Below are positions 8,498-17,446 of a stretch of DNA of 54,049 nt, piece after piece. Every line of letters starts with the position of its first letter. Position 1 is the stretch's first letter. Both the position numbers and the translations under genes were made by a program. The stretch covers positions 1-54,049 of the forward strand of contig JAHJQX010000035.1 in assembly GCA_018818965.1 (NCBI GenBank), in the 5' to 3' direction. A model generated the notes under the pieces. The model ran no database searches. It saw only the letters and a list, made by a program, of their open reading frames with translations, and was not told the DNA's origin. The stretch is from Patescibacteria group bacterium. Lineage in GTDB: Bacteria > Patescibacteriota > JABMPQ01.

Positions 8498-8875
8498 ATG
8501 GATAAGAAAAGGATTCTAATCGTCGAGGATGACGCAGATATTCGCTTCATGCTCGCAATGATTCTAGGATCACAGGGAGCAATTTTAGAGGCGGGTGACG
8601 GCCAGGAAGCGCTGAGGATGATAGAATCAAGCGCTCCCGACCTCCTGATTACCGACAGAACGATGCCAGTTCTTGATGGAGAAGAGCTGGTAATCAGACT
8701 GCGGCAACAGGTAAAGTGGCAAAAATTGCCAATCATTATGCTCTCTGGCGATTTTGCCGCCAATACAGAACTGCGTCGTCGCATGTTAGAGCTGAAAGTA
8801 AGTTGCCTATGCAAGCCGTGTAACAATGCGGTTCTTCTCGAAACAGTCATCAGACTGCTCCTATCTGTCGGCTAA
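8498..8875 (+). CDS. Stand-alone receiver (CheY-like) response regulator
   Basis: The protein of 125 residues is a single receiver domain. Glu10, Asp11 and Asp12 form the metal-binding acidic cluster, Asp53 is the phosphorylation site (LITDRTMP), Ser83 is the switch residue (IMLSGD) and Lys106 is the conserved lysine. There is no output domain, so it must act by protein contact or as a phosphate sink. The start is chosen because AAAGGGGG lies about 9 bases before ATG 8498; the longer frame from 8387 has no such site. It follows response regulator 1 on the same strand with its own candidate promoter and a strong terminator. Confidence 0.9.
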   Translation: MDKKRILIVEDDADIRFMLAMILGSQGAILEAGDGQEALRMIESSAPDLLITDRTMPVLDGEELVIRLRQQVKWQKLPIIMLSGDFAANTELRRRMLELKVSCLCKPCNNAVLLETVIRLLLSVG

Positions 8876-8899
8876 CACCAAGTTCGACAGATTTTTTTT
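8865..8899 (+). terminator. Rho-independent terminator overlapping the response-regulator stop
   Basis: CTGTCG (8865-8870) pairs with CGACAG (8885-8890), followed by A and eight T (8892-8899). The left arm lies inside the last codons of the response regulator, and the T-run touches the end of convergent murB. Confidence 0.85.
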
Positions 8900-9854
8900 A
8901 AAATCCCACCAGTCTAATCTCTCGTTCTAACTTTACTCCATATTTACTTTCTACTTCTCTTTCTATTTCGTTCATTAATTCCAATACATCAGCTGCTTTA
9001 GCTTCTCCCAAATTGACGATAAAATTGGCGTGTTCATTGGCCACCTGAGCCTCACCAATTTTCCGACCTTTGAATCCTAAACTATCAATTATTTTACCCA
9101 CTGATACCTTGCCGTAAGCCTCAAATTTTTTAAGATGCTGCAAATCTTCACTATATCTAATGTTTTTGAAAATTGAGCCGGCATTGGGGTAGTCCAGGGG
9201 ATGTTTTCCACTCCGCTGTTTTATCACCTCGCCAAATCTTTTTAACAGATTACCAGTTTTAAGCTTCCTTAACTTTAATTGCGCGCGCAGTAAAATATAA
9301 TCGCCGTGTTTTAAAGAACTATCGCGATAACCAAACCTTAGCTCTGCTTGGCTCATGGTTTTCCAACGCACAGATTTATTAGCAACAACCAAAACCTCGG
9401 CTTGTTTGACCACTTCACCGATCGCCTTTCCCCAAGCCCCAGCATTACCAAAAACGGCTCCGCCGACTGTCCCCGGGATCCCTGACAGAGGCTCGAGACC
9501 ACTTAAACCTTTCTTGAGAGTCTCAATCACCAGCATATTAAGCCACATCCCAGCATCAACCGTCACTAAACTACCCTTAATCTCTAAATGCGAATTCTTA
9601 GTCTTAATCACTAAGCCAGCAAAACCATCATCGCTCATTAAAAGATTACTGCCACCACCCAACATAAATATATCGACACGGAGCTTATGGGCTAATTTTA
9701 CCGCCCGGACAATACTGTCTGTGTCTTCTGCCTCATAATAAAACTGAGCTGGACCACCAATTTTGAAGGTAGTATGTTCGGCTATGGATTCATTACGGAG
9801 TACTTTGTTATCTAGCTCCGCTTGAAATTTCTCGTAATTTCTGTCGCTGGTCAT
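8898..9854 (-). CDS. murB: UDP-N-acetylenolpyruvoylglucosamine reductase
   Basis: MurB is an FAD enzyme that reduces UDP-GlcNAc-enolpyruvate to UDP-MurNAc with NADPH. The protein has 318 residues. It carries the FAD-binding segments TTFKIGGPAQF and LGGGSNLL, GIPGTVGGAVFGNAGAWG, FGYRDSSLK with the substrate Tyr/Arg, the catalytic-serine region PNAGSIFKN, and the terminal Glu region LEREIRLVG. The spacing and the shorter insert fit type II MurB. It is the last gene of the cell-wall train, and its start overlaps the murC stop by four bases (ATGA), indicating translational coupling. Confidence 0.97.
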   Translation of the reverse strand: MTSDRNYEKFQAELDNKVLRNESIAEHTTFKIGGPAQFYYEAEDTDSIVRAVKLAHKLRVDIFMLGGGSNLLMSDDGFAGLVIKTKNSHLEIKGSLVTVDAGMWLNMLVIETLKKGLSGLEPLSGIPGTVGGAVFGNAGAWGKAIGEVVKQAEVLVVANKSVRWKTMSQAELRFGYRDSSLKHGDYILLRAQLKLRKLKTGNLLKRFGEVIKQRSGKHPLDYPNAGSIFKNIRYSEDLQHLKKFEAYGKVSVGKIIDSLGFKGRKIGEAQVANEHANFIVNLGEAKAADVLELMNEIEREVESKYGVKLEREIRLVGF

Positions 9855-11080
9855 TCAACTAATTTATCCGCTATTTTTGTAATATCGCCGGCTCCCATAA
9901 TCAAGACAATATCTCCCTTTTTAGCATTTTCTCGTAAATAATCAACTAATTTTGCGTAATCAATATATTTAACGTTTTTACCCTTTTTGCTGATTTCTTT
10001 AGCCAGATCTTGGGCCGTCACCTTTATTTCCTCTTCTCTACCGGCCACCTTGTAAATATCAGTTAACACTACTTGGTCAGCGCTAGTGAATGCCCCAGCA
10101 AAATCACTGAACAATTCTTGTGTTCGCTGTTGGTGGTGCGGCTGGAAGACAGCTATTAACTCACTGTCCGGATATTTTTCGCGAGCAGCTCTCAGGGTTG
10201 CTTTAATCTCCGTCGGATGATGAGCATAATCATCGATCACAGAAGCACCATTAACTTCGCCCTTTTGTTCAAAACGGCGAACCGAGCCTTGATAACTTTC
10301 CAGACTCTCTTTAATGATTTTATCATCAATTCCTAACGCTCGCCCCACTTGCTGAGCCGCCAAGGCATCGTGAAGAAAATGCTGCCCCGGTAACTTCAGC
10401 TTGAGATTTAAATCATTGGGTAAATTCTCCACGTCCGCAATCACCTGCTCGGCTCTACCAGCAAATTTGATAAATGCCTCCTGAACATCCGCTAAATCTC
10501 GATAACAATCAGGGTGATCAAATTCGGTATTTAAAATCACGGCAATCTTAGGATAATAATTCAAAAAAGCACGCCGGTATTCATCCGCCTCCACTACTAG
10601 ATACTTACTCTGGCCAAAACGAGCGTTGCCATTAAATTCTGGCACATCGGAACCAACGATCACGGTAGGATCCAAGCCGGCCTTCTCCATCATCACCCCA
10701 ATCATAGCGGTGGTAGTTGTCTTGCCGTGCGTACCGGCCACCGCAATTGTATATTTCATCTTAGTCAAATACCCAACAAACTTAGGATAGGCCATAGACA
10801 AAATACCCAACTTCTCCGCCTGTTCAAGCTCAATATTATCTGGAGGGGTAGCCACGGTATAGACCACCAAATCAACTCCAGACTCGATATTGTCAGCTTC
10901 ATGTTCACCAATGTTTACTATAATTCCTAGATTCTCTAAATTATCAGTAACTTTTGATTGCTCCAGGTCTGAGCCAGACACGGCAACGCCCTGCAGTTTT
11001 AGCAGACGCGCCAAAGCTGACAGGCCGCTGCCGCCGATGCCAATAAAGTGGGCTTTTTTAAAATTATTAGTACTAACCAT
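9851..11080 (-). CDS. murC: UDP-N-acetylmuramate--L-alanine ligase
   Basis: MurC joins L-Ala to UDP-MurNAc using ATP in the cytoplasm. The 409-residue protein starts with the UDP-binding Rossmann region HFIGIGGSGLSALA. The central ATP-binding loop is AGTHGKTTTTAMIG, followed by EADEYRRAFL and the motif around DDYAHHPTEIKATL. Length is slightly below the usual ~450. The start overlaps the end of murG by eight bases, and the stop overlaps murB by four, so the three genes are tightly coupled. Confidence 0.97.
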   Translation of the reverse strand: MVSTNNFKKAHFIGIGGSGLSALARLLKLQGVAVSGSDLEQSKVTDNLENLGIIVNIGEHEADNIESGVDLVVYTVATPPDNIELEQAEKLGILSMAYPKFVGYLTKMKYTIAVAGTHGKTTTTAMIGVMMEKAGLDPTVIVGSDVPEFNGNARFGQSKYLVVEADEYRRAFLNYYPKIAVILNTEFDHPDCYRDLADVQEAFIKFAGRAEQVIADVENLPNDLNLKLKLPGQHFLHDALAAQQVGRALGIDDKIIKESLESYQGSVRRFEQKGEVNGASVIDDYAHHPTEIKATLRAAREKYPDSELIAVFQPHHQQRTQELFSDFAGAFTSADQVVLTDIYKVAGREEEIKVTAQDLAKEISKKGKNVKYIDYAKLVDYLRENAKKGDIVLIMGAGDITKIADKLVE

Positions 11081-12191
11081 GTTTATTTCCTCGAGCTAAA
11101 GCAATAATCTGATCGGCCAGCTTCTCGGCGGCTTCTCGGTGAGCTAGCTTGGCCATTTTTCGCTTCAAATCTTGACGCCGGCTATCATTAGAAAAAATAT
11201 CATTGACCTCTTTCCGTAAATGTTCCGCTTTAATTTCACTATTCGGCAAAACAACCGCTGCTCCCGCTTCCCTAAAATATTTAGCGTTCACCTCCTGATG
11301 TTCACCCAGAACGGCTGAGCCAATCGGTACAATCAGAGCCGGCTTACCCCAAGCAGCAATTTCGTTAAGCGTATTAATACCAGCGCGGGTGATAACCAGA
11401 TCAGCCAAAGCTAGGGCGTCTCCCATCGCTGGCGCAGACAAAAAAGATTGCAAACAATATCCGACTTGTTTCAACCCGACCTCTTTGACTTGCGTCTGTA
11501 CTAACTGGTAATTATCCTGCCCACAAACATGCAACACCTGATAGTTCTCAAGTAGCTGGGGCAAAACTTCTACTAGTATCTCATTAAGCTTCCGCGCTCC
11601 CTGGCTCCCTCCCACTACGAGAATAACCGGTTTGTCGCTCAACAAATTGAATTTCTCTCGCGCTCTCGCTTGGTCGCCAGCTAGAATCTCCGCTCGCAGT
11701 GGATTACCAGTCACTAATACTTTTCTATCATCGAAATACTGTCCGGTGGAGGGAAAACTAACGGCTATTTTCTGCGCCAAGCGGGCAATAATCTTATTGG
11801 CCAAACCCGGAATAATATCAGATTCATGGGTAATGATTGGCCGACGCAGAAGCCAACTGGCAATAACCACCGGCACACTGACATAGCCCCCTTTGCTAAA
11901 AACAACATCGGGTTTAAATTTTCTCACCACAAAAAAAGACTGGATTACGCCTAAAGGGATTTTATAAATATCGATAATGTTATAGAGAGAGAAATATCTT
12001 CTCAGCTTACCAGTGAGAACAGAGGTAAAGGGAATATTATTTTCAGCAGCTACTTTCTCTTCCAAACCACGGTAAGAGCCAACCCACAAATAATCAGGTG
12101 GAGTCGGCAATTGGCTATTTAAAGTTTTAACAACTGCCACCACCGGCATAACATGACCCCCCGTACCCCCTCCGGTAAGTAAAATGCGCAT
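11073..12191 (-). CDS. murG: UDP-GlcNAc:lipid I GlcNAc transferase
   Basis: MurG adds GlcNAc to lipid I to make lipid II on the inner face of the membrane. It is a GT-B protein of 372 residues. The N-terminus LLTGGGTGGHVMPVVA holds the glycine-rich lipid-binding loops. GGSQGARKLNE and the C-terminal GEHQEVNAKYFREAGAAVV region form the UDP-GlcNAc site, and ITRAGINTLNEIAAWGKP is the conserved donor-binding motif. It lies between ftsW and murC in a compact minus-strand operon. Confidence 0.97.
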   Translation of the reverse strand: MRILLTGGGTGGHVMPVVAVVKTLNSQLPTPPDYLWVGSYRGLEEKVAAENNIPFTSVLTGKLRRYFSLYNIIDIYKIPLGVIQSFFVVRKFKPDVVFSKGGYVSVPVVIASWLLRRPIITHESDIIPGLANKIIARLAQKIAVSFPSTGQYFDDRKVLVTGNPLRAEILAGDQARAREKFNLLSDKPVILVVGGSQGARKLNEILVEVLPQLLENYQVLHVCGQDNYQLVQTQVKEVGLKQVGYCLQSFLSAPAMGDALALADLVITRAGINTLNEIAAWGKPALIVPIGSAVLGEHQEVNAKYFREAGAAVVLPNSEIKAEHLRKEVNDIFSNDSRRQDLKRKMAKLAHREAAEKLADQIIALARGNKHG

Positions 12192-12199
12192 AATGATTT

Positions 12200-13360
12200 T
12201 TATTTATCCCGATTGTCACTGATACTATGCCGCACCCGCCGATCGGTAGAAACGCCAGGAGCAACCCTAGTGTACTGAGATACATTAATCAAAATACCAA
12301 CAGCGGCCAAAGTAAAAAGTACAGCTGTACCTCCATAACTAATAAACGGTAAAGGTATGCCTGTCAAGGGAACCAAAGCAACCATAGCTGCGATATTCAC
12401 AAAAGCTTGAAAAGCGATCCAGGTAATAATACCAGTAGCGACTAGTTTACCAAACAAGTCGGGTGCTTTTTTGGAAATAACAAAACCACGGATAGCTAAA
12501 AAGACAAACAAGCCAATAATAATCAATATTCTGATAAAACCTAACTCTTCGGCCATCACTGCAAAAATTGAATCACCGGTCGCCTCTGGTAAATAGTTAT
12601 ATTTTTGAATACTCTTGCCTAATCCACGACCAAATAATCCTCCCGAGCCAACAGCCAGGAGAGCTTGGTTTATTTGATAACCGATACCCTGAGGGTCAAT
12701 TTCTGGGTTTAAAAACACAGTAAAGCGAGCCATCCGGTAAGGAGCGGCCTTAATTAAAATACAAAACAATATTATCCCTGTCCCTCCAATAGCCGCTAAG
12801 TGACGCCATCGAGCTCCAGCAATAAAATAAACCATAATAGCTGCTACAATAATAACCGACATTGTTCCTAAGTCAGGCTGTAGCATTATTAGAAAACCGA
12901 TGATCCCTAGAACAGTTACAAAGGGTAGGAAGCCATATTTCCAATCGCGGATACCTTTTTGTCGCTTTTCCAACCAAGTAGCTAAATAAAGGATAAAGGT
13001 TAATTTTACAATCTCGGTCGGCTGCATTGTAGCTGTACCTAGTGATATCCAACGCCGCGCCCCTCCGTACTCTAAGCCGATGCCTGGCAGAAAAACAGCC
13101 AAGAGCAGCACTAGGGTTACTCCCAATAAGATAGCTGCTAGTTTTTTCCAGAAGTGGTAGTGTATACGCGAAGTAATTATCATCGCCATCAAACCAAACA
13201 AGACGCCATAAAATAACTGATGGACAAGATAATAATGGTTATTGCCAAAATTTTCGTAGGATACTACCGCACTGGCCGAAGAAAGCATAACCAAGCCAAT
13301 CACCATTAATGCAATGATGGTAATAACAAGAAAATAATCTGGTTTATGTTTCTCTAGCAT
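12200..13360 (-). CDS. ftsW: Lipid II polymerase FtsW/RodA family (SEDS)
   Basis: SEDS-family peptidoglycan glycosyltransferase of 386 residues with about ten hydrophobic segments. It begins DYFLVITIIALMVIGLVMLSSASA and contains the ARRWISLG motif in the large loop region, QPTEIVK and the C-terminal PLTGIPLPFISYGG signature. Its position between murD and murG is the classical dcw place of ftsW, so division rather than elongation is the more likely role, although RodA cannot be excluded from sequence alone. No partner class B PBP is in the window. Confidence 0.93.
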   Translation of the reverse strand: MLEKHKPDYFLVITIIALMVIGLVMLSSASAVVSYENFGNNHYYLVHQLFYGVLFGLMAMIITSRIHYHFWKKLAAILLGVTLVLLLAVFLPGIGLEYGGARRWISLGTATMQPTEIVKLTFILYLATWLEKRQKGIRDWKYGFLPFVTVLGIIGFLIMLQPDLGTMSVIIVAAIMVYFIAGARWRHLAAIGGTGIILFCILIKAAPYRMARFTVFLNPEIDPQGIGYQINQALLAVGSGGLFGRGLGKSIQKYNYLPEATGDSIFAVMAEELGFIRILIIIGLFVFLAIRGFVISKKAPDLFGKLVATGIITWIAFQAFVNIAAMVALVPLTGIPLPFISYGGTAVLFTLAAVGILINVSQYTRVAPGVSTDRRVRHSISDNRDK

Positions 13361-13364
13361 AAAA

Positions 13365-14825
13365 TTAGACTAACTCCCGCACTAACTTCTTAAACTGACG
13401 GCCGCGATCTCGGTAATCTTTGAACAGGCCAAAACTTTCACAGCCTGGTGATAATACTACCACATCGCCTGACTCCGAAGCAGTCCTAGCGTTATTCACT
13501 GCTTCGGCCAAACTAGAACATTGTTTTATCAGTAAGCGCGTATTCTTTTGCTTAGCTTGAATTTTTCTAATTGCTTCTTCAATGCTTAATCCTTGCTCGC
13601 CCAGCAATAATAATACCTTAATTTTACTATTAACGATATCCTTAGCTAGCTGTTGGTATTCATCGGGCATTTTGGTCCTTCGAGAACCACCCGCTATCAA
13701 GATCATCGGATTAGAAAAAGACTTAACCGCCATCCTGGTACCATCAGGATTACAAGCCGAAGAGTCCTCGTAGTATTTCACACCCTTATTTTCCTTAACG
13801 AATTCCAACCGAGAAGATAGACCCCGGCAAGAAGTCACACCTTCTCTGATCTCTTTGGTATTAGCACCTACTAGATAGGTAGCCATCACAGCTGCTAGAA
13901 CATTAGCAACATTATGCGGACCAGGCAAAGAAATACCATTTATTGCGCATATTTTGTGTTCACTGGCTTTATTTTTGATATAGATATCGTTACCGCGAAT
14001 ATAACATCCTTTGGTTAATTGCTGGGTGCAGCTAAATAGATACGGGATTGCTTTACCGGTTTTAGAAAACTTGCGAGTAATTTCATTATCGTTGTTTAAA
14101 ACAGTAAAATCATCGCGTCCTTGATATTGCAACAAGCTTTTTTTAGTAGCAACATAATCAGCAAAATCTTTGTGGTCATCAAGATGATTGGGAGTGACAT
14201 TAACTACCACGGCCACATGTGGAGACCGGCCAAGATCTATTTTAAGTTGACGATTGCTGACTTCCATGACCATAATATCATCCGGTTTTATATTCCTTAT
14301 TTCTGACAATATTTGAATGTTCTGACGATCATTGCCAGTGAACCAAACCATGCGCTTACCCTTTTTAAGAATTTCATATATCAAGCGAGTGGTTGTAGAT
14401 TTTCCGGAAGTACCAGTTACGGCCACTATCGGACAAGGGCAAAAAGTAAAATATAATTTGGTGATATTGTAAAAAGGAACCTCCCCAATTAATTGTTGTA
14501 ACTTCTTGTTTTCTGGGTAACGAAACCAGGATTGAGGGACAAAAATAATGTCAGCTTGCTCAATGTTTCTTAGATATTCGGCTTTGAAATAAAATTTGAT
14601 TGGTAGATTTGAGAGTTTTTTGTACGACGCGTCCTTTTCCTCTTCACTGTAAGCATCATGGAAGGAATAAAAACTCTCTTGAAAATCTTTCTCCTGACAA
14701 AAATCGTGGGCAGTTACCTGCACTTTTTTGAGATTGTCAGTCAAAAATTCAGCCACCGCTGAGCCTTCAGCGCCAGATACACCGACGAGGTGGATATTCT
14801 TGTTTTCGAAGTTAGATAGATTCAT
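13365..14825 (-). CDS. murD: UDP-N-acetylmuramoylalanine--D-glutamate ligase
   Basis: MurD adds D-Glu to UDP-MurNAc-L-Ala. The ATP loop is AVTGTSGKSTTTRLIYEI. NVTPNHLDDH, GPHNVANVLAA and the C-terminal SPGCESFGLFKDYRDRG box match MurD. At 486 residues it is longer than usual (~450). The extra length is in the N-terminal domain between about residues 45 and 90 (a Glu/Ser/Tyr-rich stretch), which may be lineage-specific. The D-Glu substrate can be supplied by murI nearby in the same train. Five bases separate it from ftsW. Confidence 0.95.
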   Translation of the reverse strand: MNLSNFENKNIHLVGVSGAEGSAVAEFLTDNLKKVQVTAHDFCQEKDFQESFYSFHDAYSEEEKDASYKKLSNLPIKFYFKAEYLRNIEQADIIFVPQSWFRYPENKKLQQLIGEVPFYNITKLYFTFCPCPIVAVTGTSGKSTTTRLIYEILKKGKRMVWFTGNDRQNIQILSEIRNIKPDDIMVMEVSNRQLKIDLGRSPHVAVVVNVTPNHLDDHKDFADYVATKKSLLQYQGRDDFTVLNNDNEITRKFSKTGKAIPYLFSCTQQLTKGCYIRGNDIYIKNKASEHKICAINGISLPGPHNVANVLAAVMATYLVGANTKEIREGVTSCRGLSSRLEFVKENKGVKYYEDSSACNPDGTRMAVKSFSNPMILIAGGSRRTKMPDEYQQLAKDIVNSKIKVLLLLGEQGLSIEEAIRKIQAKQKNTRLLIKQCSSLAEAVNNARTASESGDVVVLSPGCESFGLFKDYRDRGRQFKKLVRELV

Positions 14826-14827
14826 AT

Positions 14828-15598
14828 TTATTGCGCTTGTCTCCCAATAACCGACAACATCGTTCCAACTTCCTTTTTATCACTATCTCGATAATACGAT
14901 GGTAGCTTATATTCTTTGCTACAACAGGTACATATCCTTGACGTTTCAATATTTTCCGTCGACACCCCTGCCTGCTCTAACTGCAATTCGATTGCCCGCC
15001 ACAAATCGAGATAAACTTTTTCGTCCTTCTTTCTCACTACCTGGTCACTAAACCCAGTGCTGAACTTTGCCACTCGGTTATCTTTAGCTTGACTCACTTC
15101 ATAGCAACAAGAACCAATAGCAGGCCCCAGGTAGACAATAATGTCCTTCCGGGCCGAGTGAAACTGCTTATTAAATCTAACAACCATCTTACCCGCAATA
15201 TCCTTAACCGTCCCCTGCCAACCAGAATGGGCAATACCAACTACTTTTTGCCGCGGGTCATAAAAAGAAATCGGCACGCAGTCAGCTGTAAACACGCCCA
15301 GATAAACGCCAGATTCTGCCGTAATCAACCCATCATTGTCCTCAACGGCCGTCTGCTTGCTAAATATGCCCTTTCCTCTATCTTTTTCAGTAACGACCGT
15401 AATATTGGCTGTATGCTGCTGATTCTGCAATACAACGTGCTGCGGATTGATGTCAAAACTTTCCAGATATTCTTTCATTTCCGCCACCGCTTCCAGCGAA
15501 TCATCCCGGTATTCATACTGCAAACACTTCCCCTCATTGTACGATATTCCTTGAACAAGCTTCGAATGTTCTAAAAGTTTTCTAGAATATATCTTCAT
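14828..15598 (-). CDS. pgeF: PgeF/YfiH family protein (laccase-domain purine nucleoside phosphorylase)
   Basis: Multicopper-oxidase-like YfiH/PgeF family protein of 256 residues. The metal-binding residues lie in TADCVPISFYD, GIAHSGWQGTV and GPAIGSCCYEV, and the C-terminal part has RICTCCSKEYKLPSYYRD. Members have been assigned both purine nucleoside phosphorylase activity and a peptidoglycan-editing role (removal of muropeptides with L-Ser in place of L-Ala). Its place inside the mur operon, two bases from murD, favours a cell-wall quality role here. This is inference. Confidence 0.9.
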   Translation of the reverse strand: MKIYSRKLLEHSKLVQGISYNEGKCLQYEYRDDSLEAVAEMKEYLESFDINPQHVVLQNQQHTANITVVTEKDRGKGIFSKQTAVEDNDGLITAESGVYLGVFTADCVPISFYDPRQKVVGIAHSGWQGTVKDIAGKMVVRFNKQFHSARKDIIVYLGPAIGSCCYEVSQAKDNRVAKFSTGFSDQVVRKKDEKVYLDLWRAIELQLEQAGVSTENIETSRICTCCSKEYKLPSYYRDSDKKEVGTMLSVIGRQAQ

Positions 15599-15608
15599 CT
15601 CAATTCAT

Positions 15609-15686
15609 TATTTCGCAGTTTGCCATGACCGCGGTAGCGAACCCAGTCTTACAGGTGAGCGCAGCGGTCATGGTGACCGCGAAATA
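15609..15686. repeat. Long palindromic intergenic repeat
   Basis: Outer arms TATTTCGC (15609-15616) and GCGAAATA (15679-15686) plus inner arms CCATGACCGC (15623-15632) and GCGGTCATGG (15664-15673) form an 18-bp, two-part hairpin around a ~31-base loop. It fills the gap between the exchanger gene and pgeF inside an otherwise tight gene train, with no T-run. It looks like a REP/BIME-like element, mRNA processing site or small mobile palindrome rather than a terminator. Confidence 0.8.
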
Positions 15687-15688
15687 TC

Positions 15689-16627
15689 TCACACCAGTCC
15701 AAATAACTTCCCAATAAACAAGCAATAAATTATCAGATACAACGCGCCCTCCCAACTATAGATTTTTTGGGAAATTCCGGAAATCACGTACAGCACTGTT
15801 GCGGCCACCATAAAAGGAATGGCAATTAAAAATGTCTCGCTTGAGACGCCCAGAGTAGAAATCAGTCCGGGAATTCCGATCACCATGGCGATATTGAAGA
15901 TGTTGGAACCAAAGACATTACCCAGAGCCATTTCATAATTACCCTTGCGGGCAGCGCTTACCGAGACTAGTACTTCAGGCAAAGAAGTACCAAGCGCAAT
16001 GGCGGATAAAGCAATCACGGACGAATTTATTTGCAAAATTTCCGAGATATTTAAAACAGAATCGATCGAATATTTGGCTCCCAAATAAACTCCAAGACCG
16101 CCCAGAATTATCATAGCGACCATTTTAAACGATACTTCGCCTTTTTTCTGACTATTACTTTCTTCGGCTTTACTACGCGAATAAATAGAATACAAAATAT
16201 AAACCAAATAACTCGCTATCAGGAAAAGGCTTTCGATAAAAGTAACTTGCTTATCCCACAGCACAAACACTGCCAAAAACGTCACGGCCAGCAAGAGAGG
16301 TGCATCCAGATTGATTAGGCTCCGTTTCACCACCATCTTTCTACTAAGTACGGCCGCTAAGCCAACCACTAGTAAAATATTAGCGATATTGGAACCAATG
16401 ACGTTACCAGCCACGATTTCGGTCGATCCTTTAAAAACAGCGATCAAACTAGTAGCCAGCTCTGGTAAAGAGGTGCCAATACTGACAATCGTCACGCCGA
16501 TAATGAACTGGGGAATGCCAAGGGCTGATCCCAACTTTTCACTGTACTTGGTAAAATAGTCAGCGGCTTTTATCAAGACTGCTAAACTAATTACAAAGAT
16601 AGCGATCCAAAAAAGTAAATCTAGCAT
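15689..16627 (-). CDS. Calcium/sodium antiporter (CaCA family, YrbG-like)
   Basis: Ion exchanger of 312 residues with about ten membrane segments and the two inverted alpha repeats of the CaCA superfamily: GTSLPELATS...GNVIGSNIANI in the N-terminal half and GTSLPEVLVS...GNVFGSNIFNI in the C-terminal half. The acidic residues in GTSLPE bind Ca2+ or Na+. It probably extrudes Ca2+ (or another divalent cation) in exchange for Na+ or H+. It is embedded among cell-wall genes, 15 bases after murI, with no obvious functional tie. Confidence 0.93.
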   Translation of the reverse strand: MLDLLFWIAIFVISLAVLIKAADYFTKYSEKLGSALGIPQFIIGVTIVSIGTSLPELATSLIAVFKGSTEIVAGNVIGSNIANILLVVGLAAVLSRKMVVKRSLINLDAPLLLAVTFLAVFVLWDKQVTFIESLFLIASYLVYILYSIYSRSKAEESNSQKKGEVSFKMVAMIILGGLGVYLGAKYSIDSVLNISEILQINSSVIALSAIALGTSLPEVLVSVSAARKGNYEMALGNVFGSNIFNIAMVIGIPGLISTLGVSSETFLIAIPFMVAATVLYVISGISQKIYSWEGALYLIIYCLFIGKLFGLV

Positions 16628-16642
16628 AAGTTATTTGTTATT

Positions 16643-17437
16643 TTAGATAATGTCGACTGACCGCACGTTTACTTTATCACCTAACACTTTATGGCTGATA
16701 TCTTTGAATTTGTCAGAAACATCACTGGCAAAAAATTCGTGCCGCTGTCCACTTTTAGTAAGCTTACCCGCTACGATTGGATTTTCCTGGAGATATTCCT
16801 TTATCTGAATAGCTACTTCCTGCGCTGGATCAACGACCTTGATGCTCCTGCCCGCTACTTCCGCTATTACCTTAGCCAACAAGGGATAATGAGTACAAGC
16901 TAGCACTAACGTATCAATCTTATTTTTCTTCAAAGACTTTAAATAATAACGCACAATACGACGCGTTTCTTGTCTTTTGATCCAACCCTCTTCCGCTAAG
17001 GGGACAAGTAAGGGACAGGCTTGATAAAATACTTGCACTTGGGGATTAATCTCTTTGAGATAACGCTTGTGTGCCCCACTTTTAACTGTATTCTCGGTAC
17101 CAATAATACCAATCCGGTAATTACGAGTGACCTGATTTGCTTGATCTAGACCAGGTCTCACGACATCGAAAATTGGCACAGCTGGATATTTCTCCCGTAA
17201 AAAGTCAGCGGCGATGGCCGAAGCAGTGTGACAGGCAATAATAATAAGTTGAGCACCTTTTTTTAACAAAAACTCTAAATCTTGCTGAGAATACTTTTTG
17301 ATAATCTCAGGACTTTTGTTACCGTATGGTACCCGCGCCGTATCACCAAAGTAGACTATTTTGTATTGCGGCAAGGCTGAGATCACCTGTTTGACAACCG
17401 TTAAACCGCCCACCCCGGAATCAAAAATACCAATCAT
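16643..17437 (-). CDS. murI: Glutamate racemase
   Basis: MurI converts L-Glu to D-Glu for peptidoglycan. The protein has 264 residues. Both catalytic cysteines are visible: IIACHTASA (first Cys) and LACTHYPLL (second Cys). The N-terminal GIFDSGVGGLTV and the GDTARVPYG motif are standard. It lies between mraY and the exchanger gene and supplies the substrate of the nearby MurD. Confidence 0.97.
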   Translation of the reverse strand: MIGIFDSGVGGLTVVKQVISALPQYKIVYFGDTARVPYGNKSPEIIKKYSQQDLEFLLKKGAQLIIIACHTASAIAADFLREKYPAVPIFDVVRPGLDQANQVTRNYRIGIIGTENTVKSGAHKRYLKEINPQVQVFYQACPLLVPLAEEGWIKRQETRRIVRYYLKSLKKNKIDTLVLACTHYPLLAKVIAEVAGRSIKVVDPAQEVAIQIKEYLQENPIVAGKLTKSGQRHEFFASDVSDKFKDISHKVLGDKVNVRSVDII

Positions 17438-17446
17438 AAATATAAA

